From Tuctoria greenei (taxonomy: Eukaryota > Streptophyta > Magnoliopsida > Poales > Poaceae): DNA of 64,000 bases. Both the position numbers and the translations under genes were made by a program. Within the stretch, counting starts at the first letter, position 1. Every line of letters starts with the position of its first letter. Positions 43,265 through 54,750 of the stretch are shown here, piece after piece. The DNA lies in NCBI GenBank assembly GCA_036927565.1, contig JAYESD010000002.1, positions 146,141,167 to 146,205,166 on the forward strand, written 5' to 3'. Below the pieces are notes generated by a model. The model saw only the letters and a program-made list of their open reading frames with translations. It ran no database searches and was not told the origin of the DNA.

Positions 43265-43548
43265 GTGGCCCAGAGGACCCTTCGTGAGTTCTCAGCTCCC
43301 TCTGCTGACAATGTACCTATTGGGCCCAATGTCAACATGGGATACGTAAACTTCAAAATAAAGACTGGCCTAATCACCATGCTGCAGGCCAGTCCCTTAC
43401 GTGAGAAAGCCAACAACAATGCAAGTGCTCACCTGCAACAATTCCTTAAGATTTGTAATACTTTCAAGATAAAGGATGTCACGCTTAATGCCATCTGTTT
43501 TCAACTGTTTCCATTCTTCCTTCTTGGGAGAGTGAAGCAGTGGTTACA
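43265..43548 (+). pseudogene. Athila gag, first part (interrupted by a solo LTR)
   Basis: From 43265 the protein MAQRTLREFSAPSADNVPIG opens an Athila-type Gag capsid domain with NFKIKTGLITMLQASP, HLQQFLKICNTFKIKDV and LFPFFLLGRVKQWLH. The reading is open up to 43548, where a 2,965-bp LTR is inserted. When the insert and one target copy are removed, KQWLH joins directly to SKRSAINTWDKCSTTF at 46519, in frame, exactly as Athila Gag reads. The start fits family length at the N-terminus but an earlier in-frame start cannot be excluded. The rest of the gene is at 46519-47580. Confidence 0.88.
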
Positions 43549-46513
43549 TGTGACACTTAGTTCCAAAAATGAACCAAGTGCGACGTATATGTGTGCCCAG
43601 GATGCTCAACACACATACATGAGTGCATCACAAACGATATAGAAAAATTACGACAACACAAATTAATTAAATAAGTACCTTTATTACAATATTCAATAAT
43701 CCTCAAATTACATCTCTAATGATCATTAATACTAATAGTTTTGAAAAATGCATAGGAAATAATCTAAACATTGAGCTAAGCAACTAAGCAAGGGGTTATA
43801 GCGCGGCTCCAAGCAATCCACAAGCAAGTCAACGACAGCACACAACCTAGTACTCCGCATTATCCTCAGGGTACTCCCAAGCATCACCTGATACTGTTGG
43901 TGGAGGAATTGCAAGGGTGAGCACATGTCATACTCGGCAAGTGTGGAAAAATAATGACATGTAGTTTAAACAAGGATTGATAATAAATAATGTCTAGTTG
44001 CTAGTGCAATTTAAACATATGAAAAGCTTCCTACAATGTCTATGTGAATTATTCCCATCACATCCCAAATAATTGCCAATTATGAGTCCAATACCATGAA
44101 TTACCATTATATCCCATCCAAATACCAAATTCTTACCATCATAATTAACCATGTTCATTTATCACAAATTAAACCATAACCAATACCAAACCATAACCAT
44201 AACCATCCCAATTACCAAGTTTCCTCTAATCATGTGATAGTCCAGGTTGCTCATAACCGGAAGCACGACTATCATGATAGTTTTTAACACTCTACAAAGA
44301 TTGTACCACTTTACCCACATGTTCAGGATTTCATCACCTTTCAGTGACTAAGAACCTCCCTCATGTCGTCTCACACTTCCTTTGGTGCGTGGCCCATAGA
44401 TCACAAAATAACTTTTACAAAGGGACTACTAGCATGTATGGACCCATGAAGGTTTCACCAGCAGAGTTGAATCTCCATTCTCCCACCGATGGGCCCCCTC
44501 ATGTGCCATACGGTTCCCAGGGTGGCCCTTCTCGACTCCTATTCCTTGCACCATCCAATGGTCCATACAATAGCAGCAGCACACAAAATTATTCAGCTAC
44601 ACCGCACCCGTACATGGTCATGTGGTGGCACTGTAAATCCTGGATGGTCACTCCACAAACCGGTCCTTAGATCTAAAGCAAGTGAAACCGCCGTAACATC
44701 CAACCCAGTCCACAATCCATGCTTGCTTAGATCTTCCAAGTCCCATGTTTGCCAATTAACCACTTTCATCAATTCTCATCGTATACATGCTCATTGGTTA
44801 ATAGTTAAACCTTTTAGCTGTTTTTCCATCCCGATTAATTAGAGCAAAGCAAAAAGGTAAAATACCCTTCCCGACTATCTGCAACATATTCCAAGCGACA
44901 AGGATAGTCAAACAAGTCTAGTAAACACCTATCTTGGGTTTCCCATCAATTTGACACAAGCATGTATTTTTCAACAAAACATTTAAAAACAGGATCAAAA
45001 TGTTCAAGGACACTTGCCTTGCTCCTGAGACTGGTTAGGATCCAAAGCTTCGATGTTTTTGTGCTGGAGGTCCTCAACAGCACCCATTAGAGCAACACCT
45101 TCTATTCCACCCAACAAGCATACAAAACAAGCATTACAATCAACAAAAGCTCATATATTACTCAATATGTCATGACATGCATGAATAATGCAATTATGTG
45201 GTAATGCATGTTATTAGGTTGATATAATTTTGTACTAACTAGCTACAATTATGTTTTACATGTTTGAACAAGTTTCAAGTAATTTCAGAGGATATTAAAG
45301 AAGTTCGACGAAGTTTAGAACAGTAAGACCGGACTAGTCCGTAGTGAGGCCGAACATGTCTGTTCTGGTACTGAAAGGGGATCGGACTAGTCCGCACTGG
45401 ACTGGACAAATCCATTATGGCTAGGGTTTTGGTGAATTTCCAACTAGAGCATAGTGAAAATTAATGTGGAACCATATTTTACGATAGAAAGATGCATCTA
45501 AGATATTTACCATGAGTTAAAGGTTCAAGAGTTGAAGTCTCAAGAATTTTGACGTCAGGATTGAAGAAGACGAAGAATTGGTGGAGAATTAATGATGATG
45601 AAGGATTGATTATGGAGATCGCAGCGGCGACGACGATCTTGGGTGAATCTTCCTCCTTCCTCCCTTCTCCTTATTCTCTTTGCGGTGGAGGCTCCTTGAT
45701 GGCAGCTCTCGCAAACTAGGGTTAATGGTTTCCTCAATTGCGGCAAAGAGATGAAAGGTGGGTGTTGGGGTGTTTATATAGGGTGGAGGTGGCAGAGTTT
45801 GGGGTGGAATTCATGTTTAAGGCGGTGGAGGCCAAGTAGGGTCCCACATGGGCTCCATAGGGATTGGACATGACCTTCTTGGGCACACTTAAGGCATTTA
45901 CTCAATAACTTGTCATGGAGAAAGAAATCGAATCCGAGTCGGGCACATCGGATTAGTCCGCTAGGGGGCCAGACAAGTCCGATATGGAATAGAGACTTGA
46001 AAGGGCAAGTCTGGAGGAGGTCCGGACAAGTCCAATCTTGTCCAGAGAACAAAACAGACAAGTCCGGTATGGGGCCTAACAAGTCCGGAGATCTTCTCAA
46101 GGTTTCAAAAATCAGACCAAAACGAGGAACTACCGGACAACTCCGGAAACTTCTAGAAAGTTGAACGGATAAGTCCCATATCACGCAGGACAAGTCCGTT
46201 CGGAGTTAAACTGAAGTTTCAAAGAGTTAATCGGACAAGTCTGGTGCTAGGCCAGACAAGTTCGGGCATTCCTAAGGAAAACATCAGAAACATTTTCAGA
46301 CTAGTCTGTAACATTAACAGAAAAGTCCAAAAAACATAAGAGAGTTAACCGGACTAGTCCGGAGTCATGCCCACACAAGTCCGCACTAAAACCAATTTTT
46401 AGTGTTGTTTTGGGTTTTAACTCCTTTTAAACTTGTTCCTTTTTGTGTTGCTTAATGTTAAACATGTACAAGAATGTATGCAATGCATGGTGGATGAAAA
46501 TGAGGGTGTTACA
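43549..46513 (-). repeat. Solo LTR of the TGTAACACCC chromovirus family
   Basis: On the minus strand it runs TGTAACACCC (46513) to AAGTGTCACA (43549), 2,965 bp. It is flanked by TTACA (43544-43548) and TTCCA (46514-46518), target copies with one change. No internal element sequence is present, so it is a solo LTR left by recombination between the two LTRs. From 45320 to 46385 it is dense in CGGACTAGTCCG-like motifs. It is the one full-length LTR of this family in the window. Confidence 0.88.
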
Positions 46514-46518
46514 TTCCA

Positions 46519-47580
46519 CTCTAAGCGAAGTGCTATAAACACTTGGGACAAGTGTTCTACAACATTTCTTGCCAAGTTCTTCCTGTTGGTCAAGACCCAG
46601 CAAGAGCCCGAAGAGTCAATTCCCAAGGCTTGGGAAAGGTTGCAGGAGTACACCCTAGCCTGTCCCCACCATGGGATGGATGATTGGCTCATCATCCAAA
46701 ACTTCTACAACGGGCTGACTTCATGAGCCTGTGACCATGTTGATGCTGCTGCTGGAGAAGCCTTCTTTACTCTTACGGTGCCTAAAGCCAAAGAATTAAT
46801 TTAGAAGATGGTTTCCAGCATTGGTTGGAGCAATGAGCATCTCCAGCCCCGACAGTGAGGCATGCACACCTTGAAATAGGTGGACATGATTGCCGCCAAA
46901 TTGGACCCCCTTATGAAGAAGTCAGACTGTAAAGCCAATGGTGAGGTATTTGGAACCGTCCAAGCCTTAGACTCTAACATGACATGTGAAGTCTGTGGAA
47001 ATGTGGGTAATATGGAGAGTGACTGCCCCGAGATTCGTGGGGATTCCTTATACTTAGCCAACAACGGGAATTACAATAATGGCTACTGCCCAGGAGGTCA
47101 AGGGTGGGGCCAACCACGCCCTTTCTTTCAAAGGGGGCAACAACAACAACAAGAGCAATAGGAACCAACCACCCTTGAGGGAACTTGCCATTAGCCAAAT
47201 CAAGATCAATGATGCCCTATCCAAGAAGTTGTCGGCTAATGACAAGACCCTAGAAAGTATCAATGCCAAGGTTGTAGGTTTAGCTTCTGCCTTCAAGAAC
47301 TAGTTGAGCTTCAACAAGATGTTGGAGACCCAATTATCTCAAATGGCAGTTGTTGTCCATGCATTGGAGAATTGGAAGATTCTGGGGCAACCCGAGACTT
47401 CCCTAGAGAATGTGAGTGAAGTGGATACAAGATGGTGAAAAGACCACTCGTGACCCACCGTGACCCACTCAAGAGGTGACAACAGTTGAGAACAAGAAAG
47501 AAGAAGTTTCTCCAAAGAAGGGAGAAAATCTCAATGAGAGAATTGCAAGGGAATTTTAGGATACTACCTTCATGCCATTC
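46519..47580 (+). pseudogene. Athila gag, second part
   Basis: Continues SKRSAINTWDKCSTTFLAKF, PKAWERLQEYTLACPHHGMD and IIQNFYNGLTS, then a stop at 46724 and readable remnants (DHVDAAAGEAFFTLTVPKAK). From 46880 the reading gives VQALDSNMTCEVCGNVGNME with a zinc knuckle in which the His is replaced by Asn (C-X2-C-X4-N-X4-C), a Gly/Gln/Asn-rich tail, and the C-terminal helix LSQMAVVVHALENWK. Stops near 46801, 46858, 47159, 47302 and 47437 break it. The missing His means no normal zinc binding even if read through. Confidence 0.87.
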
Positions 47581-47595
47581 CCTCAAAGAAATTGA

Positions 47596-48480
47596 ATGCC
47601 AATTGTGGATGAGCAATTCAATCGCTTTGTTGAGGTTATCCAGATGATCCACATAAATGTGCCCTTAATAGATGCGATGCAAGTACCCACTTATGCTCGC
47701 TATCTCAAGGACATATTGAACAACAAGCGACCATTACCCAATGCAGAAGTTGTCAAGTTCACCGGGGATTATAGTGATGCTATCCTCAACACGCTTCCAA
47801 AAAAAGAAGAAAGATCAAGGATGCCCTACCATATCCGACTCTATTGGCACATAACACTTTGACAAGGCACTTTGTGACCTTGGTGCAAGTTTTAGTGTCA
47901 TGCCAAAAGTGGCCTTCAACAAGTTGATCTTCACCACACTATCTCCAGCACCAATGCAGCTCCAGCTGGACAATTCATCAGTTTGCTACCCCGCAGGTAT
48001 TGCCAAAGACGTCCCAGTGAAAATCCGAAACTACTTCATACCCGTAGACTTTGTGGTGCTCAAAAAGAAGGTCAAGAAGGAAACTCTACTCATTCTTGGG
48101 CACCCTTTTCTTAGCACCGCGAATGCTCACATCGATGTTGGAGCTGGAGAAATCTGCTTCCATATCAATGGCACAAAGGAGAAGTTTTACTTTCGACCAA
48201 GAAAGGTGTCATGCTCCATGATCAAAATCAAGTATGGCCCGAACGTTAAACACATCAAGGAGGTCAAAGTTACACCACCTTTAAGTGGACACCCTCATTA
48301 CCTTCATGAGGAAACTGATTTATGAGGAGACTCCATCTTTTCGCCCATACCGACATTTCAGAATGATGGAGAAGCCAGGGCCATCCGAATGGCCAAAGTC
48401 CACAAAGCCGCCAAGGAAGGTGTGGCGGAACAAGAAAGGCGAGCCAGCCATGCCCACTTCTTCGGGGCCGGAGGCTGAAA
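47596..48480 (+). pseudogene. Athila protease region
   Basis: MPIVDEQFNRFVEVIQMIHI and YARYLKDILNNKRPLPNAEV lead to a stop at 47860. After a frame change the aspartic protease follows: LCDLGASFSVMPKVAFNKL with the Athila active site DLGAS (catalytic Asp near 47879), then PVKIRNYFIPVDFVVL and LILGHPFLSTANAHIDVG (the ILG-type second motif). The frame stops at 48323; a charged, Lys/Arg-rich tail is readable to about 48480. In a full Athila, reverse transcriptase would come next. Here the sequence passes to noncoding Athila DNA, so this copy lacks RT, RNase H and integrase. Confidence 0.85.
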
Positions 48481-48559
48481 ATTGAGCTTCAAGAAGATGA
48501 AGGAAAATCCAATTAATCTGATTTTGGATGGGACCTCGCCTATAGTTTCATTTGGTAGT
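48481..48559 (+). other. Athila junction after protease, with target copy GTAGT
   Basis: Short remnant leading to TTTCATTTGGTAGT. GTAGT (48555-48559) is duplicated at 60775-60779. The sequence resumes at 60780 as TATCTCATTTTTGC, and a decayed homologue at 54814-54840 reads through the same join, which confirms the insertion site. Confidence 0.8.
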
Positions 48560-50068
48560 TGTTGACGTTTCATACATCACAGATAAAAATCCGCAAGCAC
48601 ATGGAAACTGTCGTGTAGCATTTCACCCAAGAGTATTCCCAAGGGTATCATATTTATTCCAAAGGAAAGCAATGGAGTAAAGTAGACACTACTCTTATGA
48701 TCAAGCTATGAGATACTAATCAATTATCAAGACAAGGGTAAGTTGATAATATAGGTAGTGTGACACACACCTAAGCAATCTATTCTAAAGGGTAAATGGG
48801 TCCTAATAGAGATTAGACTAATAGCTGGGGAGTTGCTCCTACAATGCTTCTAATATACATATACATAGCCTAGGTTAAGGTACTAATGAACATGCCAACA
48901 GTGAATCCTTATACTAAGTTGTTCAACATATCGGACACGGGTTTACCCCTAGAAATATTAGGACGACTCCCGCAAAGAGCCTGTAGCATAGTCGAACGTG
49001 GAGGATCACAAAGAAATGCAAAGAGTCTAATATAGGGTTGTCACCACCTACTGCCTACCTCTTCAATCCGTGGGTCTACAAGACATCCAACGTTACTTAA
49101 CTATCCTAGCACCATGCTAGCATATTAAGTAAACACCTTAGGAGCCGCAGGACAAGCCATACTAAGGCAATGACTAACGTAAACATTGTTGAACCAATGT
49201 CGAAATATAGCATAAGTCATTCTTATTAACATGATCATATCATAGCTAATTAGACTATAGTGGGGGTTTATAGTGTTTATGATGATAGTAAAATGGCATT
49301 AGGACATGATCATAAAGACTATTCCTACCACATACATGGAATCCACATAAGAAACACTTCATCCAAGTATATGAATAAAAGAAGATGAAAGATGATAACT
49401 TGTTATGCATAAAGTGACAAATATAAGGAAAGATACATGAGCCATACCTTTCCCAATTTAGACTTGGGACTAGAGGCTCCTCTCTACAGACTAACCTCCA
49501 CTAAGGAACTAGGAGAACTAGTGTATACAATAGAATAATGCTCAAGTGGTGTGTGTGTGAAGTGAGGGTAGGGGGTCCTATTTATAGGTGAAGAAGGGTC
49601 GATTCCCACCACCAAATGTGTGTGAATCAGTCATAATCATCTTCGGGAAGTCGGGAGGAACCAACATGTGTCGATTGACTGAGTTTAGTGCCAGGACCAG
49701 GTTGACTAACTTGGGGGGTTGGCCGACCTGGTCAGGGATCTGTTGGGGCTATGTTTTCTCCAGGTCCCTTATAGGTGGGCCCCCCTTACAGATATAAGTG
49801 ATACACCTTTGGATGGCCTCGGATACTTCTGTTTGTGGACCATTTTATCCATGTGGTGACACATATCGACACTTGATTGGTTGAGATGATATTTTATAGG
49901 ATCAATCCCCTTGTATTCACTTCAAATTTGTATAAAATACCAACATGCACCAATTTCACCAAGTACAAACTAGGTCATTTCTAACTATAATGTGTGTAAG
50001 AAATATTCATTCCTTCACATTATTGAGTTAAAATGATGGTCGAAATTAGTATATAACGACTGTCAACA
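48560..50068 (-). repeat. Athila LTR b (complete, 1,509 bp)
   Basis: On the minus strand TGTTGACAGTCG (50068) to GAAACGTCAACA (48560). A purine-rich tract (GGTTGGAGGAGTTT, about 50069-50082 on the minus strand) lies before it, so it is a 3' LTR. The TATA box CTATAAATAG is at 49578-49587. Segments match 58449-59728 in inverse and 59735-60774 in direct orientation. Confidence 0.85.
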
Positions 50069-52407
50069 AACTCCTCCAACCATACCCTTTGCTCGCCCCG
50101 AAGCAAACATAAAGACTTAGGTTGTTGATCGAGAGTTGCTACAATGTCCTATTTTGCAAAGTACCAAGTGCACAACAAAATATTCTATCTTGCATTGAAT
50201 AAATTGTCTATTGTACCTCACCCTTTTTTCTTAGTCTTTGTGGGGCTTATGCCTCATCCTTTTCTTGGGTGGTTGAAGGACAAAACAACAAAATGAGCAT
50301 GCATCACCACCTAATGTTTGAGTTCCACTCAAATTTCTAGACAATTTCAAATGGTGTTTGGCTTTAAGTTCCTCAAATGATGCACTCAATCACTCCTATG
50401 TGGGAAGTGGTATTTGTATCCTTACCAAGGTAATGCATTTCTTGTCATACATCTAAATAAGGCTTGTATGTGGAGCTTGGTAGGGATCAAGAGTAGACAT
50501 ATTTGCAACATATATATTGCTAAGTCAAAAGTGTAAGCCTTAGGATAAGACAAATCATACTTTTCATCAAGATTTGTGCAAGTGTGATAGAATATTGTGG
50601 AGTGGGAATATGAAGATGACTCTTTTGTCTGCACTCTTTTTCTGTGAGGATGAAACATGGCTACTTATTCTCCTTCTTTCTCTCTTTTTTTCAGGCTCTT
50701 GTACATGAGAATGCATTTTCTTTCTTGTGGCCATGTGTTCTACTCCTCTTTTCAAATAATTTTTAGAGAGTGTTATGCATGAAAATCATGGAGTATGCTT
50801 TTGGTGGTGGAATGGTATGATAGAATTTTGCTAACTTTGAGTGTAGAAGTTTAGCATGTGCCCTTGTAATCTTGATCTTAAAAGCATGAACAGATTCTCA
50901 CATAGGTCTATACTAGTTTGATCAAACTAAATGTGAAGTCAAATAGCATATGCATCAGGTTTTTTAAATCAGAACGTCATATGGCTTTGGTAGGAATTTA
51001 TATCAAATGAGGAACTTCCATTTTCAATTTTCTCCGTGAAATCAAGTTTCAATTTCAACTAGGATATTAGCAGCTCTTATCACTATACATATCCCACAAC
51101 AACCTAGAATTGGACTTACCATTTGCTAGCCGCAATTTCCAAGTTTCAGTCAGGAATATACTAGGCCAATAAACCAATACTTGGAGAATACTAAGTTGTA
51201 TGAAAGGGACTAGAGAAAATAAAGCAGAGCAACTATTCATCATTTCAACTTATGCAAAATAAAAATATTCTTACCTCACATTCTTTTATTTTATTAACCT
51301 AACCTATACTAGGTTTTTTTAAATGAAATGTGGTGGAAATAAATAAATAAAATAAAGGAATTCAAATAGGGTGTGATATAAGTTACCTCAAGTGGGGGTC
51401 CTCCCCCAAGCTTGTTCTTGGTCAAGGTCCATGATAGGGGTTGAAACCCTAATGACGGATGTAGGCCATGAGGTTGTCCTATCCTTGTTGCAGTATGGCT
51501 TTGGCATTGGAGGGTTGAGTGTCAATGTTGGATTTCCTTCCATAGGTTCCATGAGTGTGGTCGAGGAGGGTGTTGTCGATGTCGCTCATCCACATCTCAA
51601 GGTTTCCATAGATTGGATGTACCTTGTTATTCCTTGGCTAAGGTAATGATAACCTTTATCTACAATGGAATGACGTGCACTCAACATGGTTGAGTGTGTT
51701 TCGTCATTCTTTGGATAAGGTGTATTATACCTTCTTGCCATAAAGGAATAACTTTTACCTCTCATGCATTTGGTGTGATCCGTCATTCCTTGGCTAAGGT
51801 ATTGATAACCTTTGTCCACAAAGGAGTGACTTGAACCCAACATGTGCTGAGTACGATCCTTTATTTCTTGGCTAAGGTACAAAATACCTATAACCATAAA
51901 GGGATGACGTGAACTCAACATGGGTTGAGTGTGATCCATTGTTCCTTGGCTATTGTATAAAACACCTTATAGCCACAAAGGAACAACTTGCACCTAATAT
52001 ACATTGGATGTGATCTTGTCATTCCTTGGTTAAGGTGCATCATACCTTTTAGCCACAAAGGAATAACTTACACCCCATGATGGTAGCAATTCCCTTGAGC
52101 TTGAATGAGTGCTTAGAATAGTTGAGAGCATAATGCTCTCACATATTCGTAGCAGCCCATTGGTTGCTCACGGAGGGTTTCCATATCAAATCTCTGATCT
52201 CGTATAGTTATGGTTGACCTTCGAGCTTAATTTTCGGTAGGCATCAACCATTCCGTTTTACTCATTGGCCAAGAGATGTTGAAATGTAATACTCTTAGGG
52301 TTTCCAACAATCGGATCTTTGAATTCATGCATAGTAATATTACTCCTGCAACTTTCCCTCTATGATAGAAATGGATGGTTAGCTCTCGATACTTGTACAA
52401 ATAAATT
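50069..52407 (-). repeat. Athila 3' noncoding region, left inverted arm
   Basis: This pairs as an inverted repeat with about 56086-58448. Matching blocks include 52090-52260 with 56265-56410 and 51390-51430 with 57060-57115. It contains the repeat array at 51628-52080. No coding sequence is supported; a 90-codon plus-strand frame at 51392 is not conserved. Confidence 0.72.
51628..52080. repeat. Six-unit tandem array of about 78 bp, each unit self-complementary
   Basis: The core CCTTGGCTAAGG (or variants) recurs at 51633, 51709, 51788, 51866, 51944 and 52024, a spacing of 76-80 bp. Each unit contains GGAATGAC and its complement GTCATTCC around the core, and a second hairpin of the type CTCAACATGGTTGAG. 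The inverted arm at 56420-56880 has six matching units. Confidence 0.85.
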
Positions 52408-53890
52408 TTCAGACTCTCTACCATGTATCCCAAGCGACAAGGGTGGTCAAACAAGACCAGCAAACTCCTATCTTGGGTTTTCCATCAATTTGACACGAGC
52501 AATGCACTTTTACAAACAAACCATTTAAAAACAAGATCAATATGTTCAAGGACACTTGCTTTGCTCTTGGGCTTGTTTTGGGTCAAAGTCTACAAATTTC
52601 TGGTGCCGAAGGTCCTCCGCAGCACCCTCTAGTGCAAATCCGTCTAAACCGCGCAATAAACATACAAGACAAGAATTACAATCAATAAAGGCTCATATGT
52701 TACTCAATATGTCATGCCATGTACGATTAATGCAAATGCAAAGTAAAACTAGTTAATGAGTTATTATTAATGTTCACTAGTCATTTACCATGGTTACTAA
52801 CAATTTTACATAGGTTCATGTTGATATTACATCAAATTGGAATTAATTAATTATTAAATGAATCTGGGGACCAGACAAGTCCGTTGTTGGTCGGACTAGT
52901 CCACCCTACGCAGAACCAGCGAGTCAGTGTTTTCTCGATTGACATGAATTTGGAGAAACGGGATTGAATTCACGTGAGAAAGAGGAACTAGAAGGTATAC
53001 CAGGTGTTTAGAACTCCAATGAATGAAGGGTTTTGGAGGCAACACTTGGATCTTGACAATCTAGGGTTGATGAAGAAACTTGAAGGTGACTTGTTGATGG
53101 AGAATGAAAACTTGATGGGGATCTTGATCACTTGATCCTCTTTCATTTCCTCCTGCTCTTCTTCTTGCTCTAGATATCCTTATCCCTCCTTGGCAGCGGC
53201 TATCCGCGAGCTAGGGTTTGGGTGTGATTCAAAAGTGCCAAAGAGAGGTAAAGTTAAGGGATGGGGTTGTTTATATAGAGGTGCAGGATTATGGTTTCAA
53301 TGGAGTTCAATTTTAGAGAGGGTGGAGGCTGGTGTGGGGTCCCACATGGGCTCCAAAAGAGTCAGACACGACGTCCTTAGGCCCACTTAAGGTAAAACCC
53401 AAAAATGTGTCGTGGAACAAAAGATCAACTCGGATTCACAATTACCGGACAAGTCCGCGAAAGGCCGGACTAGTCCGATATTAGTCGGAGAAAATCGGAT
53501 GAGTCCGTATCAAATCGGACAAGTTCGAACTTAGTCAGAGAGGAAAATGGACAAGTCTACTAGATGTCGGACAAGTCCGGACAAGTCCAAGGACTTCGCG
53601 AAATTTTTCAAGGATGGAATGACCGGACTAGTCCGCAATATACCGGACAAGTCCGAAAACGGTATAGAGAGGAAAACGGACTAGTCAGCAGCAAAACGGA
53701 CATGTCCGAGGGAAGTCAGAGAGAAATCGGACTAGTCCGCATCAATACCGGACTAGTCCGCACTTCTCGAAACATTTGAGTGCGGTTTTGCTACTAATTC
53801 ATTTTAAACTTGCTCATTTTTATATGACTTAATGTTAAACGTGTATATGAACTTATGCAATGCATGATGCATGAAAATGAGGGTGTTACA
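52408..53890 (-). repeat. Truncated chromovirus LTR (TGTAACACCC family)
   Basis: On the minus strand it starts TGTAACACCC at 53890 and matches the solo LTR up to about the position equivalent to 44880. The last third (equivalent of 43549-44870) is missing. From 52870 to 53765 it has many CGGACTAGTCCG/CGGACAAGTCCG motifs. It separates the two inverted arms of the Athila insertion. Confidence 0.8.
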
Positions 53891-54750
53891 CTGAAGGAGT
53901 CCTATTCTCATTAATCATGGATGAGAATATGGTCTCTACTAAGGGGGTAGATTGAAGAGTGCTCTAGTTCCTTTAGCATGTCATGCACACCACTTAACAA
54001 GGTGAACATGCTAGCTAAGGAATTACACCTCCCATTGAAGTAACATGAAGATCAAGCCAATGGAGAAGTGTTTGGATGATCCAAGCCATGGATATTAGCA
54101 TGATTTGTGAAAACCCATACCATCACGGGCCACTTGGGGAATCATTTCCCTAAAGACACATGAGGATTCTTCCTTCCAAACACAACTCCAATGGCTATCG
54201 CCTACGAGGAGGTCTAGGGTGAATCAACATCACCCTTGTAATCAAAGAGGCTATGGTGATTTAATGGGATTTATGTTCAACTAGCCCACCTTGAAGTATC
54301 TTGTCCATGGCCAATCAAGAAATCAAGACAACATGAAGCTCTTGGCCAGGGACAAAAACTTAAAGAGCATTCGAGATCCATGATATCCCACAATCAATTG
54401 TTGTGATTGTGGATGAAGCATTTCTTGTTTGATAATGGAGTCCACATGTCATCATGCCACAGGAAGCTTTTTGAATCATGATCAATGTATGGGTTAACCA
54501 TAAGGGATATCAAGATGGTCGAAGTGACACCCCAAAAAGAATGACAAGTCTCACCATGCTCATAAGAGAATATCTTCAGGAGGGAGAAGCTGTCGCTACA
54601 TCAACATGTCTCCATCAAGACAACGGAGAGGCTAGGGCCATCATTTGGTCCACATGTCTAGCTAACATGCTAAAGGAGGTTTTCCATGTCAATCAAGAGA
54701 AGTTGTCCACATCTTCTACTCCGGGATTGGATGACAAATCATCGCACTAA
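53891..54750 (+). pseudogene. Decayed Athila gag/protease remnant
   Basis: Readable in fragments on the plus strand only. Phrases match the better copy: the stretch at 54045-54110 parallels the gag region at 46900-46985 (AATGG(A/T)GA(A/G)GT(G/A)TTTGGA). Residues DNGEARAI near 54620 match NDGEARAI near 48372. No domain is intact, and stops occur in every frame. The order (gag, protease tail, then TTAATTGGTAGTTATCTTAT at 54820) copies the RT-less layout at 43265-48559 plus 60780. Confidence 0.6.

Noticed and set aside
44344..44842. Overlapping 108- and 117-codon plus-strand frames
   Set aside because: Inside the solo LTR, antisense to it, two frames open together and no recognisable domain.
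51628..52080. CRISPR-like array
   Set aside because: Regular spacing, but the units are contiguous tandem repeats without unique spacers, and the DNA is from a plant.
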